The notes beneath the pieces are model-generated. The model saw only the letters and a list, made by a program, of their open reading frames with translations. It was not told the origin of the DNA and did no database searches. Shown piece by piece: positions 1 to 11,845 of a stretch of DNA of 64,000 bases (the stretch's first letter is position 1; each line of letters begins with the position of its first letter). Location of the stretch: positions 430,543 through 494,542 of the forward strand of contig MZZL01000395.1 in assembly GCA_002749535.1 (NCBI GenBank). Reading direction: 5' to 3'. The translations under genes and the position numbers were made by a program. Source of the DNA: Apophysomyces variabilis (lineage: Eukaryota > Mucoromycota > Mucoromycetes > Mucorales > Mucoraceae).

Positions 1-601
1 TGAATATGATCTGCAATTTCGTTGAGCGGTCGGAATCCACACAAGGCTTCAAATGGTGTAATGGCGATCGCCATTTCAGGCTACATGAAATTTTTTAGCA
101 AGAAACTAATGGTTGTCCCACGTGGAAGAAGGCGTAAGTTCCTCTATTCACCTTGTGGTTTGGATCCTAATAAAAGTATGGATAAACCCATTTACTAAGT
201 AATTTCTACATCTTGTCTCCTTTTTGTACCTTGTAAATGGAGGGAAATTCTTTAAATAGACGCGCTCCCAGGATCTTGTCAGGATGTGCCTGGATAGACA
301 AAGCCTTGCGAATGGATAGGATCTTGAAAAGGAATGGCAGGTCTTTATTGTACTGCTCATATATTGCAGAAGTACTGAGGTCTGGGTTGGCTTCGATAGC
401 AGACTTGAGTGTGGTCTCGGTTCCGGCCAATTTAGATGGCGCGTTGGGATGGGTTCCCATCCATAATTCGGCATACGGCTTTGTGGGATCGATAGTAGCA
501 CCGGACTTGTTGGCGTAATGGGCTACTTTAGAGACATTACCGAGTTTACCCCAGTCGTAGGATTGGGTGTTGCATTGCAAACGGTAAATGGTGGGACTCA
601 T
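1..601 (-). CDS. Mannose-6-phosphate isomerase, 5' part (gene runs off window start)
   Basis: Interconverts mannose-6-phosphate and fructose-6-phosphate, the entry step to GDP-mannose and cell-wall or glycan mannose. Exons read on the minus strand are 601-230, 166-152 and 80-1; the 3' end lies outside the window. The start at 601 gives the family N-terminus (IYRLQCNTQSYDWGKLG), followed by the metal and active-site block LSIQAHPDK and, after the introns, PEMAIAITPFEALCGFRP. The second exon is only 15 nt and encodes DPNHK, exactly what the family has between FPSIYK and PEMAIA, which supports it as a genuine microexon. Type I (PMI/manA-like) zinc enzyme. Visible part is about 155 residues of a roughly 400-450 residue family. 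No frame damage seen. Confidence 0.93.
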
Positions 602-731
602 TTTATGGATGACGGGAAAAGATCGTTATGGTGGGGGCGGCAAGAGCGCTTACCCCGCTCTTTATCCCAAAATGAGCGGCGGGTGTTGAAATTCTTATGA
701 TCAGCCGAGAAGAGAGAAAGGAAACAAAGCG

Positions 732-3162
732 TATACTGTTTATTGAACAATTTTTGCGTCCATGCAAGGATCAAGTTTGCGCTAAAAGGTACATAAATAT
801 GCGTCATTAGTATATGGATTATGCGGGAAATATATTTTACTTACCTCAACTTGGTCCTTCCGTGGACACGAAATTCATTCGAGCAGCGTAAAACAACGTT
901 CATGGTTAGTAAATAGAAGGATAACTTGACATCTTTTTTTTTGACTTACCCCGGAAGGGTAATCCTACCCAAAGACAGGGGCCGGCCCCGCACCTGTATC
1001 CGGGGGGGGCGGCGAGAGAGAGGCAAGGCTTCCATGGATTGCCGGTTAGAGTGTAACGCACTGCAGAGGACTTGAAGCGATGCAACACCTGGCGAGGACT
1101 TGGAAGCAGAAGATAATGAATAACACTGTGCATAAACAGACAACATTTATTTTTCACTTACCTAGTGGAGTGCAGGGAGCTTACTCACACAATCAAGGTG
1201 GTTCGGGACAGAGGTCATGCAGGCTAAAGGTTACAGAAGAGGGATATCAGTCATTCTGTACATATAATCCATTTGAAGTACATACCGGGGATATTTTGTA
1301 TAACAGAGGCAAGGAGCAGAAAAGGTGTTGTCCCTTCGCGTTTATATTGCTCAGGTCACTGAAACCAAAAATCACAGTCATGAATAAGAAATCGATGGAT
1401 GTCTTATGGATGACAACAATTCAGAGATAAGACAACAATTCTCCCAAGAGCAAACATGGACTCAGTCCGATAGAAGGTCTTGAACAGAATGGAACATCTG
1501 TAGAGGAAATAAACCCTCTTCGTTCGTTTCTATACGTCATTGATGATATCATATCCGTTTCTGTCAGTTATGGTATCAGAAGCTGTCAGGGCAATGGTAC
1601 CCAATTCCTGTTCTGCTCATTGTATTGCCTTATATTCCACTTTTATTTTCTCTGAATGTAGCTAAGCTCTCCTTTTCTCCTATTATATCTTAAACTTTGT
1701 CCATTAGGCAATCACAAAAGATTGGATTGCCACGGAACGAACAGTTGTTATCTTGTCATGGATAATGTACCCATTCATACACCAGTCAAGGTTAAGCAAT
1801 TGGTCGAAGAAAGAGGATACAAATGTCTCTATCCTCTTACTCTCCCTTTCTCAACCCAATAAAAGAGTTTTGGGCCAAAGTGAAGGCTGGGGTAAGAAGG
1901 GAACCCTTACGAGTTGACGATAACCTTCAAGAGCGTATTGTTCAAGCAGCGCGAAAAGAAAAGCGCTCAGACTGGCAAAGATGGATCAGACACTCTGAGA
2001 ACTTTTTCGTTAGATGCAAAAATAGAGAACCACTTCTTTAAATAAACTCGTCTTGCTGTGGTTTGAAATAAACTATCTCAGCAAATAGTGAACATGGACA
2101 CGATGTTACCCAAAGAAGGGTAGTCTGACCGCAAATATTTCCATCCAATCATGCAAAAACTTGAATTCCAGTCCGCAAATGAAAAATAGAAACACGCAGA
2201 CAAACAGAAAAAACACGGTAAATCCCAGACTAGTCCTTCTGCACTCGCTTCGTTCTTCCGTTACAGCCGCGTGCTGCTGCAGTAAATGAATTTGTGGCGA
2301 TTTCTAGCGTATGTTTACGGTAACATAACATAATGCTGAAAATGAAGCCCTTATTTTATGCAAGATATTCAAGAGGTGTACGTAAGTGACTGATATGATA
2401 TGATGTTGGGAAATAAAGATGCACCAAGTTAGATAAATAGTCTAAAGTGTGAAAAACGATCTGAAGACATAAGAACATAAATAAGCCAGTATTGCTTGTG
2501 GGCAACAATTTCAGATAGGAAAAAAAAGAGCAGAATGAATGTTTGAAGCCTAGGTACCTGCCTCGTATAACATATCTTATGGACCTTGATCTTACGTTAA
2601 AAAGTTACAGAGCGAATGACAAAGTTAGCATAAGAACGGTTACTTCTGTTGGCAATAGAATATGGAAGAAATAGAGATAAATCGACAGTGTTCACTGAGG
2701 GTACATGTCTACAGGAACAAAGCAAAGTCCTCCATATAAGGATCCTCTCATTGAGCATTTTCCTCATATATAAAAGGTCAATCATACAATATATTCAACT
2801 ACTCACTGCACTTTCCAAACGCCTTGACCCTTCTCACTACTGCTGAAATTTTTACACAATGCTTATTTAATTGTCCTTCGTAATATTCTTCTACCCACTT
2901 ATTGCAGCTCAACTCTCTTGATCCACACATCAAGATTGCATACACATACCGAAATGCTACTGAGAGCAACTTGACTCTTTGGGTCTTCTTGGAAAGCGTC
3001 AAACAATATCTAAGACGGATCTATTCCTCTAATTCATTGCTAGATGTACTATTTTCTCCTAACTAGAGACTTCTATATATCAACTGGATAAGTACTACGG
3101 TCGAACCAGCTCGCCAAAAACCAGATTCCGGCAAAACGTTTTTGCGCGCAAAAATTACTCAA
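732..3162. repeat. Dispersed long repeat, copy A (about 2.43 kb)
   Basis: Nearly identical to 16088-18543 in the same orientation. The shared part starts at a TATACTGTTTATTGAACAA block in both copies, with unrelated sequence upstream. The first 60 bases differ by a 27-nt insertion in copy B; the rest differs by scattered substitutions and single-base indels. Copy A stops at the N at 3163. The repeat carries a dead Tc1/mariner-type transposase fragment in its first half; the second half has no recognisable protein. No terminal inverted repeats were seen at the boundaries. Confidence 0.9.
1716..2041 (+). pseudogene. Tc1/mariner (DDE_3) transposase remnant, copy A
   Basis: The 3' end of a DDE-superfamily transposase. 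In one frame it reads LVMDNVPIHTPVKVKQLVEE (the second catalytic Asp in the MDN context). After a small indel at about 1832 a second frame reads YSPFLNPIKEFWAKVK, the block that holds the third catalytic acidic residue in Tc1/IS630-type enzymes. The ORF then ends at 2041. The N-terminal half, including the first catalytic Asp, is not recognisable upstream, so the element is dead. Confidence 0.8.
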
Positions 3163-3290
3163 NAAGTCTTCCATATATCAACTGGATAGTACTACGGTCG
3201 AACCAGCTTGCAAGAAACTGGTTGTAATACCGGTAAAACGTTTTTGCGCGCAAAAATTACTCGAAAATACAGGATACTTATAGAGAGAAA
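3061..3290. repeat. Tandem pair of a roughly 100-bp module containing a 16-bp perfect palindrome
   Basis: Two copies of a module (about 3071-3160 and 3172-3265) sit either side of the single N at 3163. Each has the segment CAACTGGATA, then TACGGTCGAACCAGCT, and ends in the perfect palindrome TTTTTGCGCGCAAAAA (3139-3154 and 3241-3256) followed by TTACTC. Copy B of the long repeat has one module, with the palindrome at 18520-18535. The two modules at 3.1 kb have diverged by several bases, so this is not simply an exact assembly overlap. Confidence 0.75.
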
Positions 3291-5059
3291 GGTACATAGG
3301 ATGTTGCCTTGACCGGGGTTCGTATATTATAACCTAAAGACAATTCTTGCTTTATTTAAGATTTATGTTTTACGCGCTTAGTTACTTATCACTGAGTGTT
3401 ATGAAAAAATGCGCTCTTTTCTTACTTATTACTTGTAAAAGCGTGCCGTAGCAAATGGGTTTGAGGGAACAATGATGTACTATGCTTAACAGGGGCTTAA
3501 TCAGGTTTATAGCGCCGGATGGGAGGTTACATTGTCAGTCATGCTTCCCTGCAATCCATTACACATTTTGACCACATTGATATACTTTCTAGAACAATTC
3601 GATGAAATCGTCAACATCTGGAACAGAATTTTGGATCAGAATGTGTGAGAAAACGCTTAAGCTTATAAAAAATTTCCTTAGGATTCTAATCCTACAGCTT
3701 CCTCGTGGCCCATTTTCCCGTAGTATAAGCGCACAAAATACGATGTAATTTTGCGGTAACACACTGATAGATACAAAAGACAACAATGGCTTTGTATTGA
3801 TTACGTGTTGTCGCAACATTTCGATTTGAATGACCGCTTATTAATCATTTCTTTTTTTGTGTGTTCTCTCCCACTTTCTTTTTCTCATTTTCTCCTCGTC
3901 TTCTTATTTCTCTGTTTCTTTTATAACAATACCCTTTGATTATGCCGAAATAGCACGGTACTATTTGCAAGTGTTGGCGTCTAGATCGACTTTGGGCAAA
4001 ACAAAGGCTTTCTAAAATGGAAGCCAGCAGGTTATCAATATACTGAAAAATGCCGTCAACTGTGTTCCACGAGACCATATTCGGCAAAGATACGGTGAAG
4101 CTCAAGGGCCATCGGGCGGGTGTAGTTGGGAAGTTGTGGAAGTACATCAAGCAAGCACAATGAAGAAACGAGTTAATGGCTGTCAAGATGGACGAGCACA
4201 GTACAAGGATCAAACAAACGAACCGTCCAGTCATTTTCAGGTGTGTAACAATTGCTAAGAAAACAATTAAGAATATCCCGAATGCAAACGGCGTCTCTTA
4301 TGACGGAATTCTAATTTGCATACAGTACGGAGTGCTGTGACAACAAGATGTCAACGCTTGCAAAGGTATTTTCTCTACTTGGATTGGGCAATGTGGTATA
4401 CGTCGCTGTCGTAGTGTGACTTCCTAGTACTTGTGTTCCATGAACAGGATGATCAGAATTAATGTGTTCCCCATTTGCAGTGAACTTCTCTAGTTTGGAA
4501 CACCGACTGCACCTCTTCTCTAAATCAGAGATCTATCACCGAGGATGAAGACAAGGTGACACTGCTCTACTGCAGTTATTACACTTAGCTAAATCATACA
4601 CCTATTGCCGCGAAGAACGTTCAGTAATTGCAAATCCCGCATAAGATCAAATAATTATAAATAGGCAGACAAGTTGAGTGAACAAAGATATCCAACAGTC
4701 TCAAACGATTCTAACCGTCCCCTTTTTCTATCTACATATAACACAGGCAAGGACAACCGCAATTGTTTTGCAGTCCCCCAACCCCACCAATATCGCTGAA
4801 TCGAACCAAGGTTTTCCTCTCCGGAAAGTTAAATTCCACGGTAAGCAATATTAGGCAATGCTTCCATTCAGAATTGTTTTACTAATGTTTATTTCTATAG
4901 ATGATACCATCAGTAACCTCACTATCATTTCTGAACAAAGATATTAACAATTATTGGCAAATCCTATCAAACTACTTGTCTGGATCAATGCGCTTCCTCG
5001 TTATTTCTACCCCCGCCTATTTTCAGCCTGTATGCGTCGAAATTCGCGAGGTCATATGT
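3291..5059. other. Stretch with no supported gene
   Basis: AT-rich sequence without a recognisable conserved protein. A minus-strand ORF at 4234-3845 (129 codons) begins with a hydrophobic leader-like segment (residues 1-35) but ends in a Lys/Arg-rich tail translated from a CT-rich tract, and no family is recognised. A CT-rich tract lies at 3848-3922. The short ORF at 4901-5101 may hold the eroded 5' part of the pseudogene that follows. Confidence 0.4.
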
Positions 5060-5882
5060 AATATACGTCATTTTGTAGAGGAGCTACTCTATGAGCAGTA
5101 AGTTTTCACAACGCTCTTTCGAGGAACCCGTTAATCATCAGTATTTTAAAGTCCAATGCACTGGTTCATTCTTGATGTGCATGACAGCTGCTGGCAAAGT
5201 TCTTCACAAAGGAGAAGCTGAGGTAAGTGCAGTCTGCTGGTCAGAATACCTTGCCAAAAGTTCCTGCTTCGTTGAAATCGTTTTTCTCCCGGTTTTCGGA
5301 CAAGGTATGGGAATACTATAATTCAGTACTCCTCCTACATATCCTAACATAGAGGACGGTTGAAGATCTCTGGACTGCAGCAAGCAAGACTGGCCCTTTC
5401 GACCCTGCAGTACAATTTGACAAAGGCTAGGCCGTGAGGTGCATACAGGAGCTGGTCTCCATGTACAGGTGGAAGGTGTTGGAGTGCGTTGCAAAAAGTG
5501 GTTCGGAGAGAGATTTCGTGGTGAGACTCTGGAGATGCGCCGACCTTCGTTCCGACAATCCCAGTTTTGAAGCTCTATGGTAAATAAAGATCGTTTTAAT
5601 GGAAAAAATGTATAGTCTAACACCGACAACTGTCATAGTGGAGATCAAGGGTGCGAGGCAACCTCTGCACGTATGAACCAGAGTCAATCCATTGTAACTG
5701 CACAGCCCGAGAGGAAGGTTAACTCGTTGAAACCAGACTTAATCCTTCTGAAAGACGAGTTGGAGTACGAATGTGCCGAGGTCGGGACTGCAGATAAAGG
5801 CAAACTGGGGAGGAAGGAGGTTCTGAAGATGGGTTTAAAACTTCCGAAGATCATGAAGGAGAATTTATTCTCTTATGAATAA
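5060..5882 (+). pseudogene. Decayed member of a Mucoromycota multi-exon protein family (copy 1)
   Basis: Block-by-block homologous to the better preserved gene at 9918-11301. Recognisable pieces in order: the segment ending LLYEQ before a GTAAGT donor (about 5100); HWFILDVHDSCW (5158-5195), then a frameshift into FFTKEKLR; TVEDLWTAASKTGPFDP and YRWKVLECVAKSGSERDF (5353-5580); then KVNSLKPDLILLKDELEY followed by LKLPKIMKE (5640-5880). Lesions are a frameshift near 5197, an in-frame TAG at 5428-5430 where the relative has TGG, and a stop at 5880-5882 that removes the C-terminal third. Intron positions match the relative. Confidence 0.8.
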
Positions 5883-7395
5883 ATTGACAATACCTCTTCT
5901 GGGGGGCGCCTATAGACTTTGTATTAACTGACAGTATTATTCTGAAAAAGTCTTTATGTGTGATCGCTCGTCATTGGCTGATGGAGCTGTAGATCTAGAG
6001 ATTGTCTGACCATATTTCGGTTATTTGTTTGAGAGAACAATATAAAACGCGTATCTGTATTTATATCGCGGTTCAAATTAGAGTGAGGCAAACGGTTCGT
6101 CGCTCATAATTCCCAATACGTGGAAAGAGAACATTGACATATCGTGTCATTGGAAGCTTTAGTGTTTGTAAAGAAAGTTATCGAGGAATGGTTCTGTCGA
6201 ACTTGGGTTGTTGAAGAACGTACTATTGATTGAACGAAGATAAAATGGACATAATCATGCTAAGATGGAATTACACAAAGATATCTTAGCTACAGTTCAA
6301 GATCGACCTCAAGGTCGACTGGTACGTCGAGTTCAAGCAACTCACATTGATCAAAGTCGATAGTGACTTCGAAGACAAATAAACGTGATAGAAATGAACC
6401 GAGACATCGACGATGTACTAACCGCCTATATGGCTATATTTGGTATCCTAGACAGAGTGGATATAACCACATTGCTGAAATACTTTATTTATCAGCATGC
6501 TATCATTAAATCTCTGGCGATGATGGAACCTGAGTGGGTAGGGTTCCAATGTTCATATATCAATTACACAGCGGCAAAACATTATGCTAATATTCAGCAG
6601 ACGATACATTGTTCTATTACGGAAAAAAAGATACCTTTATGTATGAAAGCATTCGATGCGTTTTCAAACGGTATTTGGATGCTGTGCCCACTGGTAGAAG
6701 CATGGTATATATAGATTAAAGGAGCTATACATGGTGAATTCTTGCTCATAAGGTAAATAAAAATATCCAATACGGCAATGCTTGCACCATGTTTACTTAA
6801 GTTAAAATCATGGTAATCTTCTAAATGTATGCTCTGTATTTGCTTTCCGTGCATAATATCCATTGGACTACCACGTTACATAAAAGACAATCTCACATAG
6901 TGGAATTACTCGAGGCGATGTCTATTTCGCGGAAGCATATCCTCTGTCCGCTATAACTTCATATATAGTTTGCTGATCCTAAGTAAACAGTGATATTAAA
7001 AATAAACTATGCCATTGGTATCTCCTTCAGTGTGCCACATATCTAACGTCCAATACCACCTTATAACATCGTTTTAACCGTGCCATTGTAAGTTTAAAGC
7101 ATCAAATACCTATATGCATGTTTCCAACTATCCATTTAAGACTCTCAAAATCCTGTTCGACCTGGAATAGGGGGACTAAAGCATCGGCTTAAAAGACCAT
7201 CATTAGCTGATTGCCATATTAGAATTCACTTACAGTTATTGCTGCAGCTCGCTGAAGGTTTCCAGTAATAATCTGCATCAAATATATTAGTCATTAGCAG
7301 AGACCGACTATCAGAGGCATAGAGAAACCGGTAATATCATCGGCTATCTATCAGCTCATCATAAATCAGTCCGCTAATAAAAAGCGTATTGAAAA
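5883..7395. other. Stretch with no supported gene
   Basis: AT-rich. One ORF at 6385-6714 (109 codons, plus) has a plausible composition but no recognisable family, no introns that extend it and no conserved neighbours. Nothing else could be supported on either strand. Confidence 0.35.
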
Positions 7396-7396
7396 A

Positions 7397-8885
7397 TCAA
7401 ACTTCGCTTCGGATGCTGAGGGACTAGCAGGGCGGCACCTCACTAGTTATTCCACACCCGTCACTTGGACATGCCTGTGGGCGGCACCAGGGGCAGCGGT
7501 CCTAATAAAAAGAAGAATAAAGAACAAATGTACTGAAAGATGAAACTTCGCTTCGGATGCTGAGGAACTAGCAGGGCGACATCTCACTAGGTATTCCACA
7601 CCCGTCACTTGACGTATACTAGGAAGTCTACCTGACTAGTATACGTCAAGTGACGGGTGTGGCATAACTAGTGAGATGTCGCCCTGCTAGTTCCTCAGCA
7701 TCCGAAGCGAAGTTTCATCTCTCAGTACATTTGTACTTTATTCTTCTTCTTATTAGGACCGCTGCCCCTGGTGCCGCCCCCAGGCATGTCCACGTGACGG
7801 GTGTGGAATAACTAGTGAGATGTCGCCCTGCTAGTTCCTCAGCATCCGAAGCGAAGTTTCATCTCTCAGTACATTTGTACTTTATTCTTCTTCTTATTAG
7901 GACCGCTGCCCCTGGTGCCGCCCCCAGGCATGTCCACGTGACGGGTGTGGAATAACTAGTGAGATGTCGCCCTGCTAGTTCCTCAGCATCCGAAGCGAAG
8001 TTTCATCTCTCAGTACATTTGTACTTTATTCTTCTTCTTATTAGGACCGCTGCCCCTGGTGCCGCCCCCAGGCATGTCCACGTGACGGGTGTGGAATAAC
8101 TAGTGAGATGTCGCCCTGCTAGTTCCTCAGCATCCGAAGCGAAGTTTCATCTCTCAGTACATTTGTACTTTATTCTTCTTCTTATTAGGACCGCTGCCCC
8201 TGGTGCCGCCCCCAGGCATGTCCACGTGACGGGTGTGGAATAACTAGTGAGATGTCGCCCTGCTAGTTCCTCAGCATCCGAAGCGAAGTTTCATCTCTCA
8301 GTACATTTGTACTTTATTCTTCTTCTTATTAGGACCGCTGCCCCTGGTGCCGCCCCCAGGCATGTCCACGTGACGGGTGTGGAATAACTAGTGAGATGTC
8401 GCCCTGCTAGTTCCTCAGCATCCGAAGCGAAGTTTCATCTCTCAGTACATTTGTACTTTATTCTTCTTCTTATTAGGACCGCTGCCCCTGGTGCCGCCCC
8501 CAGGCATGTCCACGTGACGGGTGTGGAATAACTAGTGAGATGTCGCCCTGCTAGTTCCTCAGCATCCGAAGCGAAGTTTCATCTCTCAGTACATTTGTAC
8601 TTTATTCTTCTTCTTATTAGGACCGCTGCCCCTGGTGCCGCCCCCAGGCATGTCCACGTGACGGGTGTGGAATAACTAGTGAGATGTCGCCCTGCTAGTT
8701 ATTCCACACCCGTCACTTGGACATGCCTGTGGGCGGCACCAGGGGCAGCGGTCCTAATAAAAAGAAGAATAAAGTACAAATGTACTGAAAGATGAAACTT
8801 CGCTTCGGATGCTGAGGAACTAGCAGGGCGACATCTCACTAGTTATTCCACACCCGTCACTTGACGTATACTAGGAAGTCTACCT
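7397..8885. repeat. 144-bp satellite array with inverted flanking units
   Basis: Forward units with a 144-bp period start at 7650, 7794, 7938, 8082, 8226, 8370, 8514 and 8658 (marker GTGACGGGTGTGGAATAAC); they are essentially identical except for the first. Left (7397-7610) and right (about 8697-8870) flanks carry one to one and a half units in the opposite orientation, and the flanking units are more diverged. A hairpin separates the left flank from the forward block: TGACGTATACTA (7610-7621) and TAGTATACGTCA (7637-7648), perfect 12-bp arms with a 15-nt loop. The left half of this hairpin sequence recurs at the right edge (about 8871-8895). No protein is encoded. Confidence 0.92.
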
Positions 8886-8895
8886 GACTAGTCAT

Positions 8896-9917
8896 TAGTA
8901 CGTTACGTGGCGTAGATTTGCAAATTACTTGAGCAATGTGAATTCACTGTTATAAAAGTAAGAAGGATGTCTAAATCCCACTGCAGAAAAAGAAGGGATG
9001 CTGCGCGGATCTAAAACATGTGAAAATAACTTCTGTGTCACCATAACAAGGTCATCTGTTGACTGGCAATGCACCACCACACAGATCTCCTTTTCAAACC
9101 GTGCAGTGCTAATGAAATGGATCTTGATTGCCCCGATAAAAGAAATAGAAGGATTACAATGGAAACCTCGCCAAGAGAAAAAAGAAAAGGAAATAAAACG
9201 CAAAATAGCTTGGGATTAAAGTTCTTATATCGTCATATGAAGAAGCTGCTGTGTAACTATAAGAGATTTACCCGTTCTTTTGTAGGGGGTAAAATGTCAA
9301 TGCTTTTCTTCTTTCAATACCTCTCTATTGTGTGAAGCTGAGAATGTTAGAGCGACAGGAGACTGACATTGATCCGAAATTTTTAGAAGGTATTATGATG
9401 GGTCGAAATTGAACATTCGGGATTAAATGAAGAGCACAGTTTTTCACCAATATTTCCAAGAGGAAGCGGAGGTCCCTAGCCTTAAACGGTTTTGCCACTA
9501 TAATAGGCAATTTGTGCTTGACAATAGCACTGGAATTGATATGAAATCCGTTTGGACGAAGCGCTTTCAGCGTGCTGCGGAGAAACTGAATATCCAGGTA
9601 TAGGTCGGACGTAAAAAATACAAGCTCACCGGTCCTAGGAATGGAAACGGGAGCAACCAAAGTGGGACGAGCTGATCCAAGCCAAACTTGATGTATGTTT
9701 ATAATGACACAATTTAATTATCTGACATATGGCCTTAGGCGATCATCAATCTTCATGGAGACAATCACATGTTGGAAGGAGCGTCTGTGGTGTCGGCAAG
9801 GGAAACAAATTCGCATGCCAGCTCAGCGTCTTCCAAGGTATCCTATCTATGTCAAAGACTTAACCGTACTAATAGAATGACGCGCTTGCTGACCTATCAA
9901 GTGTTCACTCTTAACAG
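8896..9917. other. Stretch with a possible uncharacterised exon, no supported gene
   Basis: On the plus strand 9427-9594 reads as a continuous coding-like segment (FHQYFQEEAEVPSLKRFCHY, then VLDNSTGIDMKSVWTKRFQ) that ends in front of GTATAG, a possible donor. It is not recognised, and stops separate it from neighbouring frames. A further candidate exon ends at about 9838 before GTATCC; in one phase it would join the gene that starts at 9918, but this cannot be decided from the sequence alone. Confidence 0.3.
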
Positions 9918-11301
9918 ACTCCCAATGGCAGGCATTTGAAGCCAGCTATAGAGCTATGAAAGACGAAGACAAGTGGGAAATCAGCCCGGGAGTTTTTGTC
10001 GAAAATAAAATGTATGAGTTTGCAAAAAAGCAAACATACGAACAGTAAGTTCTGGGTTTTTTCAGACGGAAACAGTTAAGTTAAATTTTTATAGCCCCGC
10101 ACACTCCTTTGTTCTCGACCTGCATGACACCTGCTGGGAAGAGGTGTTCACGAAAGAGGAACTAAAACAAATACAGACTACTAGCAACAAGCCGCTGCCA
10201 AAGGTTCCTACCTCCTTGAAGGAGTTCTTTTCCCGGTTCGTGGGAAAGGTATTGCCAAAACTAGGATCCAGTACCTGTCTCAAAGAGTCTTTACATAGAC
10301 GACCGTGGAAGATATATGGGAAATGGCAAGCACGGCTGGTCCGTTCGACCCTTCGAGCAGATTTGATGAGGATTGGGCTCAGCGAAGCATATTAGATCTG
10401 ATATCGCTGTACAGATGGAATGTATTAGAGCGTATTGCGAGGAGCGGTTGCGAAAAAGACTTTGTCATTAGGCTGTGGAAACATCTAGATCTGTGTTTTG
10501 ACAACCTCGGGATCGAAACTTTACGGTAAAATAATAACTTTTCACAGAACTAATGTACCGGTATAAGACTGATACATGTCCTAGAGGAGATCAAGCGTGT
10601 GTAGCCACATCTGCACGCATAAACCGAAGTCGGTCCGTTGTGAGTGCGCAAGTTGAAAGGAAGATAAACTCGTTGAAGCCGGATTTAATCCTTGTCAAAG
10701 ATGAATTGGAGTACGGGTGCGGAGAGGTCGGGGCTGCTGACGAAGGAGGAATAGGAGAAAAGGAGGTCGTTGAAGGCGGTTTGAAACTGCCAAAAATGAT
10801 GAAGGACATGTTGCTGAGGATGCACGGCAAGTTAAACAACGAAAGTAGCAAACTCAGGCAGTTGCGAATCGTGGGGTACTGTCACACACGTAAGCACTTG
10901 TGGCATTACCAGCTTTCAAGCTAAAAGACCCTAGATCTCCGGATGGATGTCCTAGTGATAGACAGTCCCGCTGGCTACGTGTGTCGTGTACAACGATCAG
11001 CACCGCAGGAGGTCCCACTCCAGCCAAAGTTATTTTGTAAGAAAGTGGTTCCTTTGCTTGAATTGATATGGAAGACGAAGGTCGGGTAAAAGGCATATAT
11101 AAGATAAATGTTAACGATGTATCACTCGTCCGATAGAAAGTGGTAGAAGAGATGCTCGAAGTTGTAGAGGCCGGACCGGATGAGGTGGCGGAACCTGAGT
11201 TCCTTAATTCTTGCCACGGTCAAGATAGACTCTTGATTCCATCGGCTCTGGAACCCGCCAAGAGGTTGAGGGGAAACAAACGCAAACGAGCGTCCGAATG
11301 A
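9918..11301 (+). CDS. Mucoromycota-expanded protein of unknown function (5' end unresolved)
   Basis: Function unknown. Exons traced: 9918-10044, 10095-10248, 10299-10525, 10585-10889, 10935-11080 and 11137-11301; all junction phases agree and the frame runs to TGA at 11299-11301. Blocks in order: KMYEFAKKQTYEH, then PAHSFVLDLHDTCWEEVFTK; TVEDIWEMASTAGPFDP with YRWNVLERIA; a C-terminal core KINSLKPDLILVKDELEYGC, GEVGAADEG and LKLPKMMKDML; then DVLVIDSPAGYVCRVQRS; and a basic tail (RGNKRKRASE). From memory, proteins with these blocks form large families of hypothetical proteins in Mucorales. The PD-x(n)-E-x(n)-E spacing recalls a PD-(D/E)xK nuclease core, but the catalytic Lys is not seen, so this is only a suggestion. 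The true start lies upstream of 9918 and could not be fixed. Two decayed relatives lie at 5060-5882 and 15541-15850. Confidence 0.7.
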
Positions 11302-11845
11302 ATAGGAAACCTGTCGTGGCTAATGCAGACTGGTTATGGGTCGATTTATGAAAAAAAAAATTAAAGCCAATTGCTTGTCATCATATGCAGCAAACACAGG
11401 CATAACTAGTTGTAGGCAAAAAGGACTATTCTGTTCAAGAGGGGTTCGATTTGTGAAGCTTAGTATATCTTTTATTCGGTTTAAAATCGGGCGATTAGTG
11501 CCCAAAGACGTTGTTACCAGAGCGCAAGACGTGTGAAACCTATGTATTACGTTTGCCTGGTAATACGGAAGCACACAAAGTATATCTTTATGCTGATCGT
11601 ACAACTGAATGGCAATCGAGCAATTTGTGAGACATACAACGATAAATTATCAATAATATCTCGTAGTGGAAAGCAGACTGGACTTAGCGCAATTTCTTTC
11701 AAAGGAAAGGTAGGCACATATTTATCATTATGCTGAAGACTTGATGTGCGGCAACTAAAGTCTATTTTATATGTAACATATACCTGTCATAATTTTTTCC
11801 ACGACGGCAACCTATGCAACATGTCTTCAACAAGCAGTGAACGTA
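11302..11845. other. Spacer without a supported gene (repeated at 12568-13111)
   Basis: Short ORFs on both strands are unrecognised. This spacer separates the family gene end from the kinesin-derived fragment and is present twice because of the direct repeat. Confidence 0.4.
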
